Source: Gracilibacillus salitolerans | Lineage (GTDB): Bacteria; Bacillota; Bacilli; Bacillales; Amphibacillaceae | Direction: 5' to 3' | NCBI RefSeq assembly: GCF_009650095.1 | Contig: NZ_CP045915.1 | Location: forward strand, 1,798,001 to 1,862,000 | Length of the DNA: 64,000 nt | Part shown: piece by piece, positions 43,097 to 52,442 of the stretch | Numbering within the stretch: the stretch's first letter is position 1 | Layout: each line of letters starts with the position of its first letter | The notes under the pieces: model-generated | What the model was told of the DNA's origin: nothing | The model's database searches: none | What the model saw: the letters and a program-made list of their open reading frames with translations, nothing else | Translations under genes and position numbers: made by a program

Positions 43097-44927
43097 TAAT
43101 CGAAATTTATTACGTACTAAAAACCGCTTATTATTAGAACAACTCAATCAACCTTCTACAATAGCTGATGAGAAAATTGTTATAGAACCATCTAAAGTAG
43201 GTATACCAACCTTGAAGTTAAATGTCGAGGGGAAGTGGAAATATATACATAGTAAGTATGATCCGAATAAAGAAGCAAGGCGAACTTTTGAACAATTTGA
43301 GTTATCTAATGATACAGAACACGTTATTATATTTGGTGTAGGATTAGGATATCATATTCAGTTATTTATCGAAGCATTTCCTTCAATAACTTTCACTTTA
43401 TATGAACCTGATTTAGATATATTAGCATATTGCTTAAATAATTATTCATTTGAAAAAAATAATCGAATAAATACAATTGTTCATGATAAGACCGAATTGT
43501 ATAATGAATTGGCGAAGTTAACGGATCTCCACGGCAACTCTATTAAAGTATTAGCATTACCATCGTATATGCAAGTATTTAAGGCAGAGTTAGATGATTT
43601 GTATGAAAAAATGATTGATATACTTAAAAATAAAAAAAATCACCTCATAACAAATGTTTCTTTTCAGAAACAATGGACTATCAATGCAATCAAGAACTTT
43701 TCAAAAGTTTTAAAAACACCGAATATCTTTAAAGATGTTAATAACTTATTATTTGCTGGAAAGCCAGCAATTATTGTAGCTGCTGGACCAAGCTTAAATG
43801 AGGAATTTGATAACTTAAGATATATCAAGGAAAATGGGCTAGCTTATATATTTTCTGTTGGTTCATCAATTAATTCATTAATTGATGAAGGGATTTATCC
43901 TGATGCTGCTTGTACATATGACCCTAAGGAACAAAATCAAATTGTGTTTAAGAAATTAAAAGACAAAGAAATTGATAATATTCCATTAATTTTTGGTAGT
44001 ACAGTTGGTCATGAAACGATTGAAGATTATCCAGGTCAGTTGTTACATATGATAACAAGTCAGGATACGGTAGCTACTGAGTTGCTAAGTGGTCTGAAAA
44101 ATCACAAAATTGTTTTAGATGCTGCGTCAATTGCTGTTGTTACATTTCAACTTTTAGTTACGCTAGGCTTTGGTAAGATAATTTTAGTTGGTCAAAATCT
44201 CGCATTTCAAAATAAGTCAATGTATGCAACTGGTATTGATTATCATAGCAATTTTAATATAGATAACGAAGAATTAATTAAAGTAGAAGACGTGGAAGGG
44301 AATCAAATATTCACAAATCAAACCTTTAATTATATGCGGAAACAACTTGAAAGATATACGACAAAGGTTACGGATCAAATAGTTTATAATACAACAGTTG
44401 GTGGAGCTAACATAAAAGGAACAACTTACCGTCGGTTAATAGATATTATTTCAGCAGATTTAACCAAATCAGAAGTTGAGCCGAATTGGTTTAGGTACAA
44501 TTCAAATTATGATCTAGATTACTCGATCACTAAAATCCAAGCTTTGAAAAAGAAAAAGAAGGACTTAATCAAGTTATTGAATGATGCAAAAAATAAAATC
44601 AATCAAATAGAAAGCACATTAATAGTAAACGCTGATCAAATAGAAGCAAGGTTTCAAAAATTTGATAAGGTGTTTGGAAAAATAAAGAAAAATAAATTTT
44701 ATCTTACTTTTATCTCACCAATGATTAGAGTGCAACTTGAGAAATTGGCCGAAATATCGAGACAGATAAAATTAGCTAAAGACTATCAAGTGAAAACTAA
44801 TTTAGTCAGTGAGCATTTTGGTAATATAATCGTTGAAATAGAGTCAGCACTTACATTTATTAGCGAAGAACTCGAAAAATTAGAAATTTCAATTAAAGAA
44901 GTAATTAGAACAAAAAATGATGATTAA
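43086..44927 (+). CDS. Motility-associated glycosyltransferase (Maf, DUF115 family)
   Basis: Protein of 613 residues of the 6-hydroxymethylpterin-pyrophosphokinase-MptE-like (DUF115) Maf family, enzymes that place nonulosonic acids (pseudaminic, legionaminic types) onto flagellin Ser/Thr before export. ATG 43086 has AAGGAAG eight bases upstream; the upstream TTG is weaker. Signature core: NLLFAGKPAIIVAAGPSLNEEFDNLRYIKENG (about 225-255), GSSINSLIDEGIYPDAACTYDP, and ILVGQNLAFQNKSMYATGIDY. C-terminal 110 residues are coiled-coil. It directly follows hag except for one small gene, the classic Maf position. Confidence 0.92.
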   Translation: MLINNRNLLRTKNRLLLEQLNQPSTIADEKIVIEPSKVGIPTLKLNVEGKWKYIHSKYDPNKEARRTFEQFELSNDTEHVIIFGVGLGYHIQLFIEAFPSITFTLYEPDLDILAYCLNNYSFEKNNRINTIVHDKTELYNELAKLTDLHGNSIKVLALPSYMQVFKAELDDLYEKMIDILKNKKNHLITNVSFQKQWTINAIKNFSKVLKTPNIFKDVNNLLFAGKPAIIVAAGPSLNEEFDNLRYIKENGLAYIFSVGSSINSLIDEGIYPDAACTYDPKEQNQIVFKKLKDKEIDNIPLIFGSTVGHETIEDYPGQLLHMITSQDTVATELLSGLKNHKIVLDAASIAVVTFQLLVTLGFGKIILVGQNLAFQNKSMYATGIDYHSNFNIDNEELIKVEDVEGNQIFTNQTFNYMRKQLERYTTKVTDQIVYNTTVGGANIKGTTYRRLIDIISADLTKSEVEPNWFRYNSNYDLDYSITKIQALKKKKKDLIKLLNDAKNKINQIESTLIVNADQIEARFQKFDKVFGKIKKNKFYLTFISPMIRVQLEKLAEISRQIKLAKDYQVKTNLVSEHFGNIIVEIESALTFISEELEKLEISIKEVIRTKNDD

Positions 44928-44941
44928 GGTTGGTGTACAAC

Positions 44942-45814
44942 ATGAATATGAAGATACCCAGATTAGTAGCAGAAGTTGGTTGTAACCATAAAGGAGATAT
45001 GGAATTAGCGAAGGAGTTTATCAATATTGCTGCTTCTTTTTGTAAAGTGGATATTGTGAAATTTCAGAAAAGAAGTAATAAAGAATTATTAACGAAGGAA
45101 CAATATAATGCAGCACACCCTAATCCTGCAAACTCATATGGAAATACATATGGAGAACATCGAGAGTTTCTCGAATTTAGTATGGAACAACATAAACAAT
45201 TAAAAGAATGGTGTGAAGAGTCAGGAATAATTTATTGTACTTCTGTTTGGGATTTAACCTCTGCCAAAGAAATTGCATCACTAAATCCTGTACTTATCAA
45301 GATTCCTTCAGCTTGTAATAATAATTTATCCATGTTGGAATGGTTAGCTGACAATTATCCAGGAGAAATTCATTTATCGTTTGGGATGACAAAATATGTA
45401 GAGGAAGAAAGAGTTATTCAGTTGTTTGAAGACAAAGGTAGAAATAAAGATTTAGTGATCTATAGTTGTACTTCAGGATATCCAGTTCCTTTTGAAGATA
45501 TATGTCTCTTAGAAATAGATCGATTAAAAAAAAAATACCATAAAAGAGTAAAAGAAATTGGGTTTTCAGGACATCACTTAGGGATTGCTGTAGATATAGC
45601 TGCGTATACGCTAGGAGCATCTATTATAGAGCGTCATTATACACTGGATAGAACATGGAAAGGTACTGACCATGCTGCGTCTTTAGAGCCAGAAGGTTTA
45701 CGTAAGCTAAAACGTAATTTAGATGTTACTCATGAAGCACTACAATTTAAGAATGAAGAAATTTTAGATATTGAAAAAGTACAAAGGGAGAAACTAAAAT
45801 ACAGGGAGAGATAA
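44942..45814 (+). CDS. NeuB-type nonulosonate synthase, short form
   Basis: Member of the N-acetylneuraminate/pseudaminate/legionaminate synthase family, which condenses phosphoenolpyruvate with an N-acyl hexosamine. About 290 residues. Core features: AEVGCNHKGDMELAKEFI (residues 11-28), DIVKFQKRS, KIPSACNNNLSMLEWL, SCTSGYPVP, IGFSGHHLGIAVDIAAYTLGASIIERHYTLDRTWKGTDHAASLEPEGL. It stops after the TIM-barrel: the usual C-terminal SAF/antifreeze-like domain (about 60 residues) is missing. Start: ATG 44942 preferred over TTG 44930; the ribosome site is weak. Two bases before the NeuA-like gene. Which sugar it makes cannot be read from sequence. Confidence 0.87.
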   Translation: MNMKIPRLVAEVGCNHKGDMELAKEFINIAASFCKVDIVKFQKRSNKELLTKEQYNAAHPNPANSYGNTYGEHREFLEFSMEQHKQLKEWCEESGIIYCTSVWDLTSAKEIASLNPVLIKIPSACNNNLSMLEWLADNYPGEIHLSFGMTKYVEEERVIQLFEDKGRNKDLVIYSCTSGYPVPFEDICLLEIDRLKKKYHKRVKEIGFSGHHLGIAVDIAAYTLGASIIERHYTLDRTWKGTDHAASLEPEGLRKLKRNLDVTHEALQFKNEEILDIEKVQREKLKYRER

Positions 45815-45816
45815 AT

Positions 45817-46503
45817 TTGTTACCATATTTGGGTAAAAACATTGCTTTTATTCCAGTTAGAGGTGGTAGTAAATCCATACCGTTGAAAAACATAAAGAAA
45901 ATTAATGGGGAGCCTTTAGTCTATTGGGTCTTGAATGCCACAGCTATGTGTCCTGAAATAGACCATGTTGTAGTATCGACTGACTGTGCAAATATTAAAA
46001 ATGTAATAAATAGCTATAATTTTAATAATGTAACAATTATTGATCGATCTTTTGAAGTCTCGACAGACCAAGCTAGTACTGAAGCTGTAATGTTAGAATT
46101 CACAAAGAAATATGACTTTGACAATATTGTCTTAACACAAGCTACATCTCCCTTGTTATCTAAGAATGATATAAGTAAAGGTTTAATTCTATTTGAAAGT
46201 ACTAATGTTGATAGTGTGATATCAGTAGTTCGTCAAAAAAGATTTATTTGGGAAGACTACGGAGATGGAGCAGTTCCTATTAATTATAATATCTATAAAA
46301 GGCCAAGAAGACAAGATTTTGATGGTTATCTAATAGAAAATGGCGCCTATTATATTACATCAAGGAAAGAATTGATTAAGACTGGAAATAGGATTTCAGG
46401 ATGTATTGGAACAGTGGAGATGGCTGAAGAAACATATTATGAGATTGATGAACCTAGTGATTGGATTATAGCCGAGAGTTTAATGAAAAGTTTAAATAAA
46501 TAG
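45817..46503 (+). CDS. NeuA-type CMP-nonulosonate cytidylyltransferase
   Basis: Activates the nine-carbon sugar with CTP to its CMP form, the donor for the Maf transferase. 228 residues; N-terminal nucleotide loop IPVRGGSKSIPLKNIKKINGEPLVYWVL (residues 12-39), VVVSTDC, TDQASTEAVMLEF, LTQATSPLLSKNDI, and the late YEIDEPSDWIIAE are the family's blocks. TTG start with GGGAGAG site. The gene pair NeuB-NeuA plus Maf makes a minimal late pathway; enzymes for the hexosamine precursor are not in the window. Confidence 0.92.
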   Translation: MLPYLGKNIAFIPVRGGSKSIPLKNIKKINGEPLVYWVLNATAMCPEIDHVVVSTDCANIKNVINSYNFNNVTIIDRSFEVSTDQASTEAVMLEFTKKYDFDNIVLTQATSPLLSKNDISKGLILFESTNVDSVISVVRQKRFIWEDYGDGAVPINYNIYKRPRRQDFDGYLIENGAYYITSRKELIKTGNRISGCIGTVEMAEETYYEIDEPSDWIIAESLMKSLNK

Positions 46504-46594
46504 CCACTAATAAGTTTAACTGCTTATAAAATTATAACTCCAGTATAATATAAAATAAAATTTCATTTATATATGGATTAAAGGAATGAAAATT

Positions 46595-47263
46595 ATGATT
46601 AAATTACCCTCTTTTGATAAAAAATTTGAATATGAAAATAATTTTTACTTATCTTGTGACTCTACGAGAATCAGTAAGTTTATTGCACATTATGAACTTT
46701 ACAAGAGAACAGTAAATTTACCCGGTCATTTTGTTGAAACAGGTGTTTTTAAAGGTGCATCGTTTACTCGTTTTGCAGCTTTTAGAGAATTATTAGAAAC
46801 TAATTCTTCCAAAAAATTAATTGGATTTGATACATTTGATAAATTTCCTGACACAGAATTTGAACAAGACAAAGGTTACAGGGAAAAGTTTGTAGGAGCT
46901 GCGGGAGATGAATCGATTACAAAAGATCAACTAATTCAAATACTAGAACGTAAAGGAAATAATAATGGTATAGAATTAATTGAAGGAGATATTACGCACA
47001 CGGTTCCACAATATGTAATTAATAATCCAGAATTGAAAATATCGTTGTTGAATTTAGATGTAGACATATATGAACCTGCAGTAATTATTTTAGATGAATT
47101 ATATCCTAAATTAGTAAGAGGAGGGATTTTAATTTTGGATGATTATGGTGTTTTTCCTGGTGAGACAAAAGCTATTGATGAATATTTTAAAAATAAAAAT
47201 GTAAAAATCCAAAAATTACCATTTAGTAAAACGCCAAGTTTTATAGTTAAAGATGAAATATAG
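46595..47263 (+). CDS. TylF/MycF-family O-methyltransferase
   Basis: S-adenosylmethionine-dependent methyltransferase, about 222 residues. ATG 46595 has AAAGGA nine bases upstream; the ATG at 46586 is too close to it. Features: SAM loop HFVETGVFKGASFTRFAAF (about 48-66), IGFDTFDKFPD, LIEGDITHTVP and the metal-binding NLDVDIYEPAVIILDELYPKLVRGGILILDDYG (about 152-184). TylF and MycF methylate deoxysugars on macrolides in a Mg-dependent way; here a methyl group on the flagellar glycan is the logical role. Modest 90-base AT-rich gap separates it from the NeuA gene. Confidence 0.87.
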   Translation: MIKLPSFDKKFEYENNFYLSCDSTRISKFIAHYELYKRTVNLPGHFVETGVFKGASFTRFAAFRELLETNSSKKLIGFDTFDKFPDTEFEQDKGYREKFVGAAGDESITKDQLIQILERKGNNNGIELIEGDITHTVPQYVINNPELKISLLNLDVDIYEPAVIILDELYPKLVRGGILILDDYGVFPGETKAIDEYFKNKNVKIQKLPFSKTPSFIVKDEI

Positions 47264-47300
47264 AATGGAAGAGTGATTAAAAAACAACTAAGGTGATTTA

Positions 47301-49535
47301 ATGAAAAAAATAGTTATTTCAATCATTTCAAATGTATTAGTTAAAGATGAAGTAGTAATTCAGGAAACATATAATTTTTTCTCTGATGAAGGATATGTGA
47401 TAGAACAGTTTTTAGATAATGAACAACAAATTCAAGTTGATCAACTTCCGCTTATAATTGATCAAATAAAAAGTAAATATAGTGAACAAGATCTTTTGAG
47501 AGTAATTGTGATATCTAATATAAGACCATTAATTTTAAGTTGGTTTCGATGTTATAATACAATAGCTGATGACTTTGTATTTTTAGTTAACAGTGATGAA
47601 TCAATTAGAGTATATGAGAATCAACTACCTATAGTGAACTACTTATCAGAATATAGTGATAACTCTATTTCCGAAGAAAAGCTTATAGGGAAAATCTATA
47701 TAAATGATTTTCCCATTGAATCTGGATTTGGGTTCTATCTATTTTCATTCGCAAGATATAATTATTTTCAAGGTTTAGAACACTTTGAAGAGCGCAGACA
47801 TCAAAAGAACATAATTCAAAAGAACTATGTTTATAAAAATAATGAATACTTTTTTTTCATGAAAGGAATAAAAGAACGATTAGATATAAAATTGGATGAG
47901 TCTCATACTAAACCATTTCTAAATATAAATAAGAAATTAATTGCACTTTTAGAAGAAAATCCAGAGTTTATGATTCATTTATTTGTTGAAATATCTAATT
48001 TGGATGAGAGAAAAGCATTTATTTATGATCTTTTAATGAAGCTTATTGAGGTTTATTCATCCTTTACTCCTGATAAACAAATCAATTTTTATAGTATGGT
48101 CAAAAAATATATAAAGAAAAGCAAAATAGCATTCGTTGATAAAATGAGCTTTTATAATATATTAGTGAAACTTGAAGCAACAAAAGACATAATACTACAA
48201 GATATAATTAGTGAAATAAAACAAGATAAGGAAAATATCAAGTATCACTATCCATTGATAACAAATTCACTATTTTATGTTTCTAAGGAGCGTGTAGAAA
48301 TATATCCGGAAGTTATTAATGATAGAATGGATATTTTGGAAAGAGTATTAAACTATTACAATCCTAAAACAGTAATGAAATACAACTCAAAATTAAAAAC
48401 GGGACGAGTCAAAAAAATTGCAATAATCACAAGTCAATTATTAGATATTAAACATTCTCCAACATTGCTAGCGCTAACTGTTACCAAATATTTGAAAAAA
48501 ATAGACCCTTCTTTAGAAATTAAAATCTATGTCGATGATATGTATATATATTGCAAAGAAGAGCTAGGATTTCCGCATATGTATACTTCAATAAATTCCT
48601 ATAAGGTAAAACAAACTCATGATGAATTTTTAAGCGGTATAGAGGGAATCGAGGTCGTGTATACGAATAAAAGTGACACCCGTAAAAAGACGTTACAAAA
48701 TGAAGTGTCAGAAGTAATAGATTTTAATCCAGATGTGATTTATTTAATGGGGGCAGATTTTAGTTTGAGAGCTTGGGAACTAAGTAAACAGATACCAACA
48801 GTGGTAATGAACATGACTCCAGAACCATCTAATTTTAAGTATGGGCATATTTACACAGCTAAGCATGATGTTAGATTATTTGAATCTCAATTGCGTAAAT
48901 TTAATATTAAGCAGAATGATCGAATCTTTAAAAAAGTAATTCACGGTAATGTTTTACCACCATTAAAAAAAGATTATAAAAGAAGTGACTTAGGTGTTGG
49001 TAAAAATGATTTCGTTATAGTAACTGCTGGAAATAGGTTAGATGGGGATATTGATATAGATTTTATAAACATTATCAAAGCGTTTCTAAATAAATTTTGC
49101 AATGTTAAGTGGATTTTAATAGGTAATGGAAACCATAAATTGATAAAAAGAGAATTAGTAAATGAGGTTAATAGTAGAAGAATTATCTTTAGATCATATG
49201 AAGAGGATTTACAATCTATTTTCAAATTATGTGATTTATATGTAAATCCGTTCTGTGAGGGAAATGGTAGAATAGGAAGAATGGCAATGAACATGTATTT
49301 ACCTATAGTAAGTCATACTTCCGCTTCTGATATTTCAGATAATATCGGTAGTGAATATCAGGTGGATAAAGATAAATACCTTCTAAAAATGATTTATTAT
49401 TATGAAAATGAAAATGCAAGGGAAAGTGTAGGAAAAACAATGAAGGAAAAAGCTCAGGCAAATGTAAAGCATCCTTTAAACTGGGCAAAGCATTTAATAA
49501 CAGTATTGAATACAGCATTTGGTACTAAATTATAA
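47301..49535 (+). CDS. Large two-part glycosyltransferase
   Basis: 744 residues, cytoplasmic. The C-terminal third is GT4/GT-B-like: VIVTAGNRLDGDIDIDFINII, KWILIGNGNHKLI, RIIFRSYEEDLQSIFKLCDLYVNPFCEGNGRIGRMAMNMYLPIVS carries the donor-binding E-containing motif (CEGNGRIG). The region 370-540 looks like the acceptor-side Rossmann domain (KKIAIITSQLLDIKHSPTLLALTVTKYLKK). The N-terminal 370 residues are mostly helical and not recognised, perhaps a TPR-like or substrate-binding extension. This is the only ordinary glycosyltransferase in the island, so it likely extends the first sugar or attaches the dTDP-derived one. Confidence 0.8.
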   Translation: MKKIVISIISNVLVKDEVVIQETYNFFSDEGYVIEQFLDNEQQIQVDQLPLIIDQIKSKYSEQDLLRVIVISNIRPLILSWFRCYNTIADDFVFLVNSDESIRVYENQLPIVNYLSEYSDNSISEEKLIGKIYINDFPIESGFGFYLFSFARYNYFQGLEHFEERRHQKNIIQKNYVYKNNEYFFFMKGIKERLDIKLDESHTKPFLNINKKLIALLEENPEFMIHLFVEISNLDERKAFIYDLLMKLIEVYSSFTPDKQINFYSMVKKYIKKSKIAFVDKMSFYNILVKLEATKDIILQDIISEIKQDKENIKYHYPLITNSLFYVSKERVEIYPEVINDRMDILERVLNYYNPKTVMKYNSKLKTGRVKKIAIITSQLLDIKHSPTLLALTVTKYLKKIDPSLEIKIYVDDMYIYCKEELGFPHMYTSINSYKVKQTHDEFLSGIEGIEVVYTNKSDTRKKTLQNEVSEVIDFNPDVIYLMGADFSLRAWELSKQIPTVVMNMTPEPSNFKYGHIYTAKHDVRLFESQLRKFNIKQNDRIFKKVIHGNVLPPLKKDYKRSDLGVGKNDFVIVTAGNRLDGDIDIDFINIIKAFLNKFCNVKWILIGNGNHKLIKRELVNEVNSRRIIFRSYEEDLQSIFKLCDLYVNPFCEGNGRIGRMAMNMYLPIVSHTSASDISDNIGSEYQVDKDKYLLKMIYYYENENARESVGKTMKEKAQANVKHPLNWAKHLITVLNTAFGTKL

Positions 49536-49558
49536 TAATTATAATAGGAGAGAAATTT

Positions 49559-50548
49559 ATGACGTATTTTTTTTTAATGTGTTCAGAAAGGGCTGGAAGC
49601 AATCTTATTACGAAAATGTTTGACGCTCATCCTAAGGTATGTGGTCCATCACCAAAACACATTTTAAATCCTGTTTTACGAAATCTATTTCGATACAAGG
49701 ACTTAAATAATGTTAGGAATTGGGAATATTTGTTGAATGACATTTATCAATTAATTGAAGTCAATTTTTCGATTTGGAAAAAGGAATTTACAAGAACAGA
49801 GTTATTCGATTTAGCACCACCTGGTGAAATTTCAACATTATTGAAAAATATTTTCAATGCAGAAGCCTTACAAAATAAAAAACAACATATTTTTATAAAA
49901 GAAAATCAAATTTATCAAATTATGACTTATATATTAACTTTCTTTCCTAGAGCCAAATTCGTCTATCAGGTTAGAGACCCCCGAGATATGGCATTGTCTT
50001 GGAAAAAAAGTACTATTCATCACGGTGGAGTCATTCAAGCGGCAAGAAGGTGGAAATTAGACCAGCAACAATTTGCAAAAGAACACTTTTTATTGAAGCA
50101 ACAAAAGAGAAGTATATTAGTGAAATATGAAGAACTAATCACAGATCCTGAAATGTATTTACGTGACATTTGCAGAGCACTGGATATTGAATACAGTAGT
50201 TCTATGATTAAATTTTATCAGATAGAGGAAACTAAAATAAATGCAAACAAAAATATAGCATGGAGTAATTTGTCTCGTAAAGTGATAAGTCAAAATAAAA
50301 ATAAGTATTTGGATGAGCTAACTGAAAAAGAAATAAAGTGTATAGAAAAAATTTGCTATCCCGAAATGAGTTTCTTTAACTATCAAACTGAAAATTCAAT
50401 TTCGGAATTAGATAACATTACTGAGAAAGAATTGAAAGAATTTGATACTATAGAACAAGAGTTATACTTAAACAAAGAGAATATTAGGCAAGAAGTATAT
50501 AAAAATATAGAAGCTAAAAAAGTTTTTTATCACAAAATAATGAATTAA
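49559..50548 (+). CDS. Sulfotransferase-family protein 1
   Basis: PAPS-dependent sulfotransferase fold, 329 residues. The 5'-phosphosulfate loop is FLMCSERAGSNLITKMFDAHP (about 5-25) and the 3'-phosphate motif is FVYQVRDPRDMALSWKKS (about 138-155), with Arg and Ser in the expected places; LVKYEELITDPEMYLRDICRAL is the typical third block. The C-terminal 90 residues are charged and helical. Located inside the glycan island between a glycosyltransferase and rfbA, so sulfation of the flagellar sugar is inferred. Such enzymes are uncommon beside bacillar flagellin genes. GGAGAG ribosome site. Confidence 0.83.
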   Translation: MTYFFLMCSERAGSNLITKMFDAHPKVCGPSPKHILNPVLRNLFRYKDLNNVRNWEYLLNDIYQLIEVNFSIWKKEFTRTELFDLAPPGEISTLLKNIFNAEALQNKKQHIFIKENQIYQIMTYILTFFPRAKFVYQVRDPRDMALSWKKSTIHHGGVIQAARRWKLDQQQFAKEHFLLKQQKRSILVKYEELITDPEMYLRDICRALDIEYSSSMIKFYQIEETKINANKNIAWSNLSRKVISQNKNKYLDELTEKEIKCIEKICYPEMSFFNYQTENSISELDNITEKELKEFDTIEQELYLNKENIRQEVYKNIEAKKVFYHKIMN

Positions 50549-50577
50549 CTATCAAAAAGAAACAGTGGGGTGATTTG

Positions 50578-51459
50578 ATGAAGGGAATAATACTTGCTGG
50601 TGGATCTGGTACAAGGTTATATCCTTTAACTAAATCCATTTCTAAACAAATGCTCCCTATATACGATAAACCTATGATTTATTACCCCTTATCTGTATTA
50701 ATGCTAGCAGGTATTAGGGAGATATTAATTATTTCAACTCCACGAGATTCTTATTACTTTAAAGAATTATTAGGTGATGGTGAGAATCTAGGAATAGATA
50801 TTATTTATAAAAATCAGGAATACCCTAACGGTTTAGCTGAAGCATTTATAATTGGAGAGGATTTTATTGGAAATTCACCAGTCTGTTTAGTGTTAGGTGA
50901 TAATATATTTTATGGTTCAAATTTTGGTAATATTGTGCAAAGACATGCGAATCTGATAGAAGGTGGCTTAATCTTTGGATGTTTAGTTAAAAATCCTAGC
51001 AGTTATGGAGTCGTAGAAGTTGATGAACAAAAAAACGTATTGTCCGTCGAAGAAAAGCCTGTTAATCCTAAATCTTATTATGCAATACCAGGTCTTTATT
51101 TCTTTGATAGTAAAGTGGTGGATTATGCCAAAAAAGTAGAGCCTTCAGAAAGAGGGGAATTGGAGATTACCTCAATAATCGAAAGGTATCAACAAGAAGA
51201 AAATTTAAAGGTACAGCTTTTAGGTAGAGGTTTAGCTTGGTTAGATACTGGTACGCATGAATCCCTTCTTGAAGCTTCTAACTTTGTAGAAGCAGTACAA
51301 AAACGCCAGGGGTTGTACATATCTTGTATTGAGGAAATCGCTTATCGACGTGGGTATATCGATGAAAAACAATTAAAAAGTTTAGCCCAGCCACTACTAA
51401 AAACAGAATATGGAAAGTATTTACTCGATATATTAGAAATGGATGGAATAGTAATATGA
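50578..51459 (+). CDS. rfbA: Glucose-1-phosphate thymidylyltransferase
   Basis: Makes dTDP-glucose from dTTP and glucose-1-phosphate. 293 residues; signature MKGIILAGGSGTRLYPLTKSISKQMLPIYDKPMIYYPLSVLMLAGIREI at the start, LGDNIFYG, SYGVVEVD, EEKPVNPKSYYAIPGLYF and LAWLDTGTHESLLEAS. ATG 50578 follows GGGGTG at good distance; the overlapping TTG is ignored. Coupled to rfbB by an ATGA overlap. First step of the dTDP-sugar branch of the island. Confidence 0.96.
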   Translation: MKGIILAGGSGTRLYPLTKSISKQMLPIYDKPMIYYPLSVLMLAGIREILIISTPRDSYYFKELLGDGENLGIDIIYKNQEYPNGLAEAFIIGEDFIGNSPVCLVLGDNIFYGSNFGNIVQRHANLIEGGLIFGCLVKNPSSYGVVEVDEQKNVLSVEEKPVNPKSYYAIPGLYFFDSKVVDYAKKVEPSERGELEITSIIERYQQEENLKVQLLGRGLAWLDTGTHESLLEASNFVEAVQKRQGLYISCIEEIAYRRGYIDEKQLKSLAQPLLKTEYGKYLLDILEMDGIVI

Positions 51460-52442
51460 AAGTTTTAATTACAGGCGGAGCAGGATTTATCGGTGGTAAC
51501 TTTGTTTCTTACATGATCAAAAAATACCCAGCATATGAAATATATAATTTAGATGCACTCACGTATGCTGGAGATTTAGCGAAGCACGAGGACATTCTAA
51601 ATCATAAAAATTATCATTTTATTAAAGGAAACATTGTGAATAGATCGGCTATTTACTCCTTATTTCAACAGGGGAAATTTGATTGTGTCATTCATTTTGC
51701 AGCAGAAAGTCATGTTGACCGTTCGATAGAAGATCCCGAAGTTTTTACCAGAACGAATGTTTCAGGGACACAAGTGCTCTTAGATGCAGCTAAGGATATT
51801 GGTGTAAAGAAATTTGTTCACATTTCTACGGATGAAGTGTATGGTGAATTGGAATTAAACTCAGATAATCTTTTTACAGAAACAACCCCATTACAGCCAA
51901 ACAGCCCTTATAGCGCAAGCAAGGCATCTTCTGATCTTTTAGTCAATTCTTATTATCGCACGTATGATTTACCAGTAAATATAACGAGATGTTCCAATAA
52001 TTATGGACCATATCAACATGCGGAAAAATTAATTCCATTAACGATATCGAAGGTTTTAAATAAACAGGAAATTCCAGTCTATGGCGATGGCAAAAACGTC
52101 CGTGATTGGCTTCATGTTTATGACCATTGCACTGCCATAGATTTAGTACTTCATGAAGGAGTTAACGGAGAAGTATACAATATTGGCGGAAATAATGAAA
52201 AATCAAATATTGCCATAGTATCTTCCATAATAGAAATACTGGATGGGTCACTAGATTTAATCGAATATGTAACTGATCGATTAGGCCATGACAGAAGATA
52301 TGCCATCGATTCATCTAAAATAAGCAAATTAGGTTGGCGACCTATGTATAATTTTAATATAGGGTTGAAAAAAACAATCGATTGGTATGTAAAAAATCAG
52401 AACACTTTTAAAGAGAAGGTTAATAAAAATGGAAATGTTTAA
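51456..52442 (+). CDS. rfbB: dTDP-glucose 4,6-dehydratase
   Basis: NAD-dependent extended SDR, 328 residues, converting dTDP-glucose to dTDP-4-keto-6-deoxyglucose. GGAGFIGGNF NAD loop (6-15), HFAAESHVDRSIEDP, STDEVYGEL, catalytic YSASK with following ASSDLLV, NNYGPYQ.PEKLIPL-like block and VRDWLHVYDH are all present. Overlaps rfbA by four bases and the aminotransferase by 14. No rfbC/rfbD genes follow, so rhamnose is not the end product here. Confidence 0.96.
   Translation: MKVLITGGAGFIGGNFVSYMIKKYPAYEIYNLDALTYAGDLAKHEDILNHKNYHFIKGNIVNRSAIYSLFQQGKFDCVIHFAAESHVDRSIEDPEVFTRTNVSGTQVLLDAAKDIGVKKFVHISTDEVYGELELNSDNLFTETTPLQPNSPYSASKASSDLLVNSYYRTYDLPVNITRCSNNYGPYQHAEKLIPLTISKVLNKQEIPVYGDGKNVRDWLHVYDHCTAIDLVLHEGVNGEVYNIGGNNEKSNIAIVSSIIEILDGSLDLIEYVTDRLGHDRRYAIDSSKISKLGWRPMYNFNIGLKKTIDWYVKNQNTFKEKVNKNGNV

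Noticed and set aside
51456..52442. dTDP-rhamnose pathway
   Set aside because: rfbC and rfbD are absent and a DegT aminotransferase follows, pointing to an amino sugar instead.
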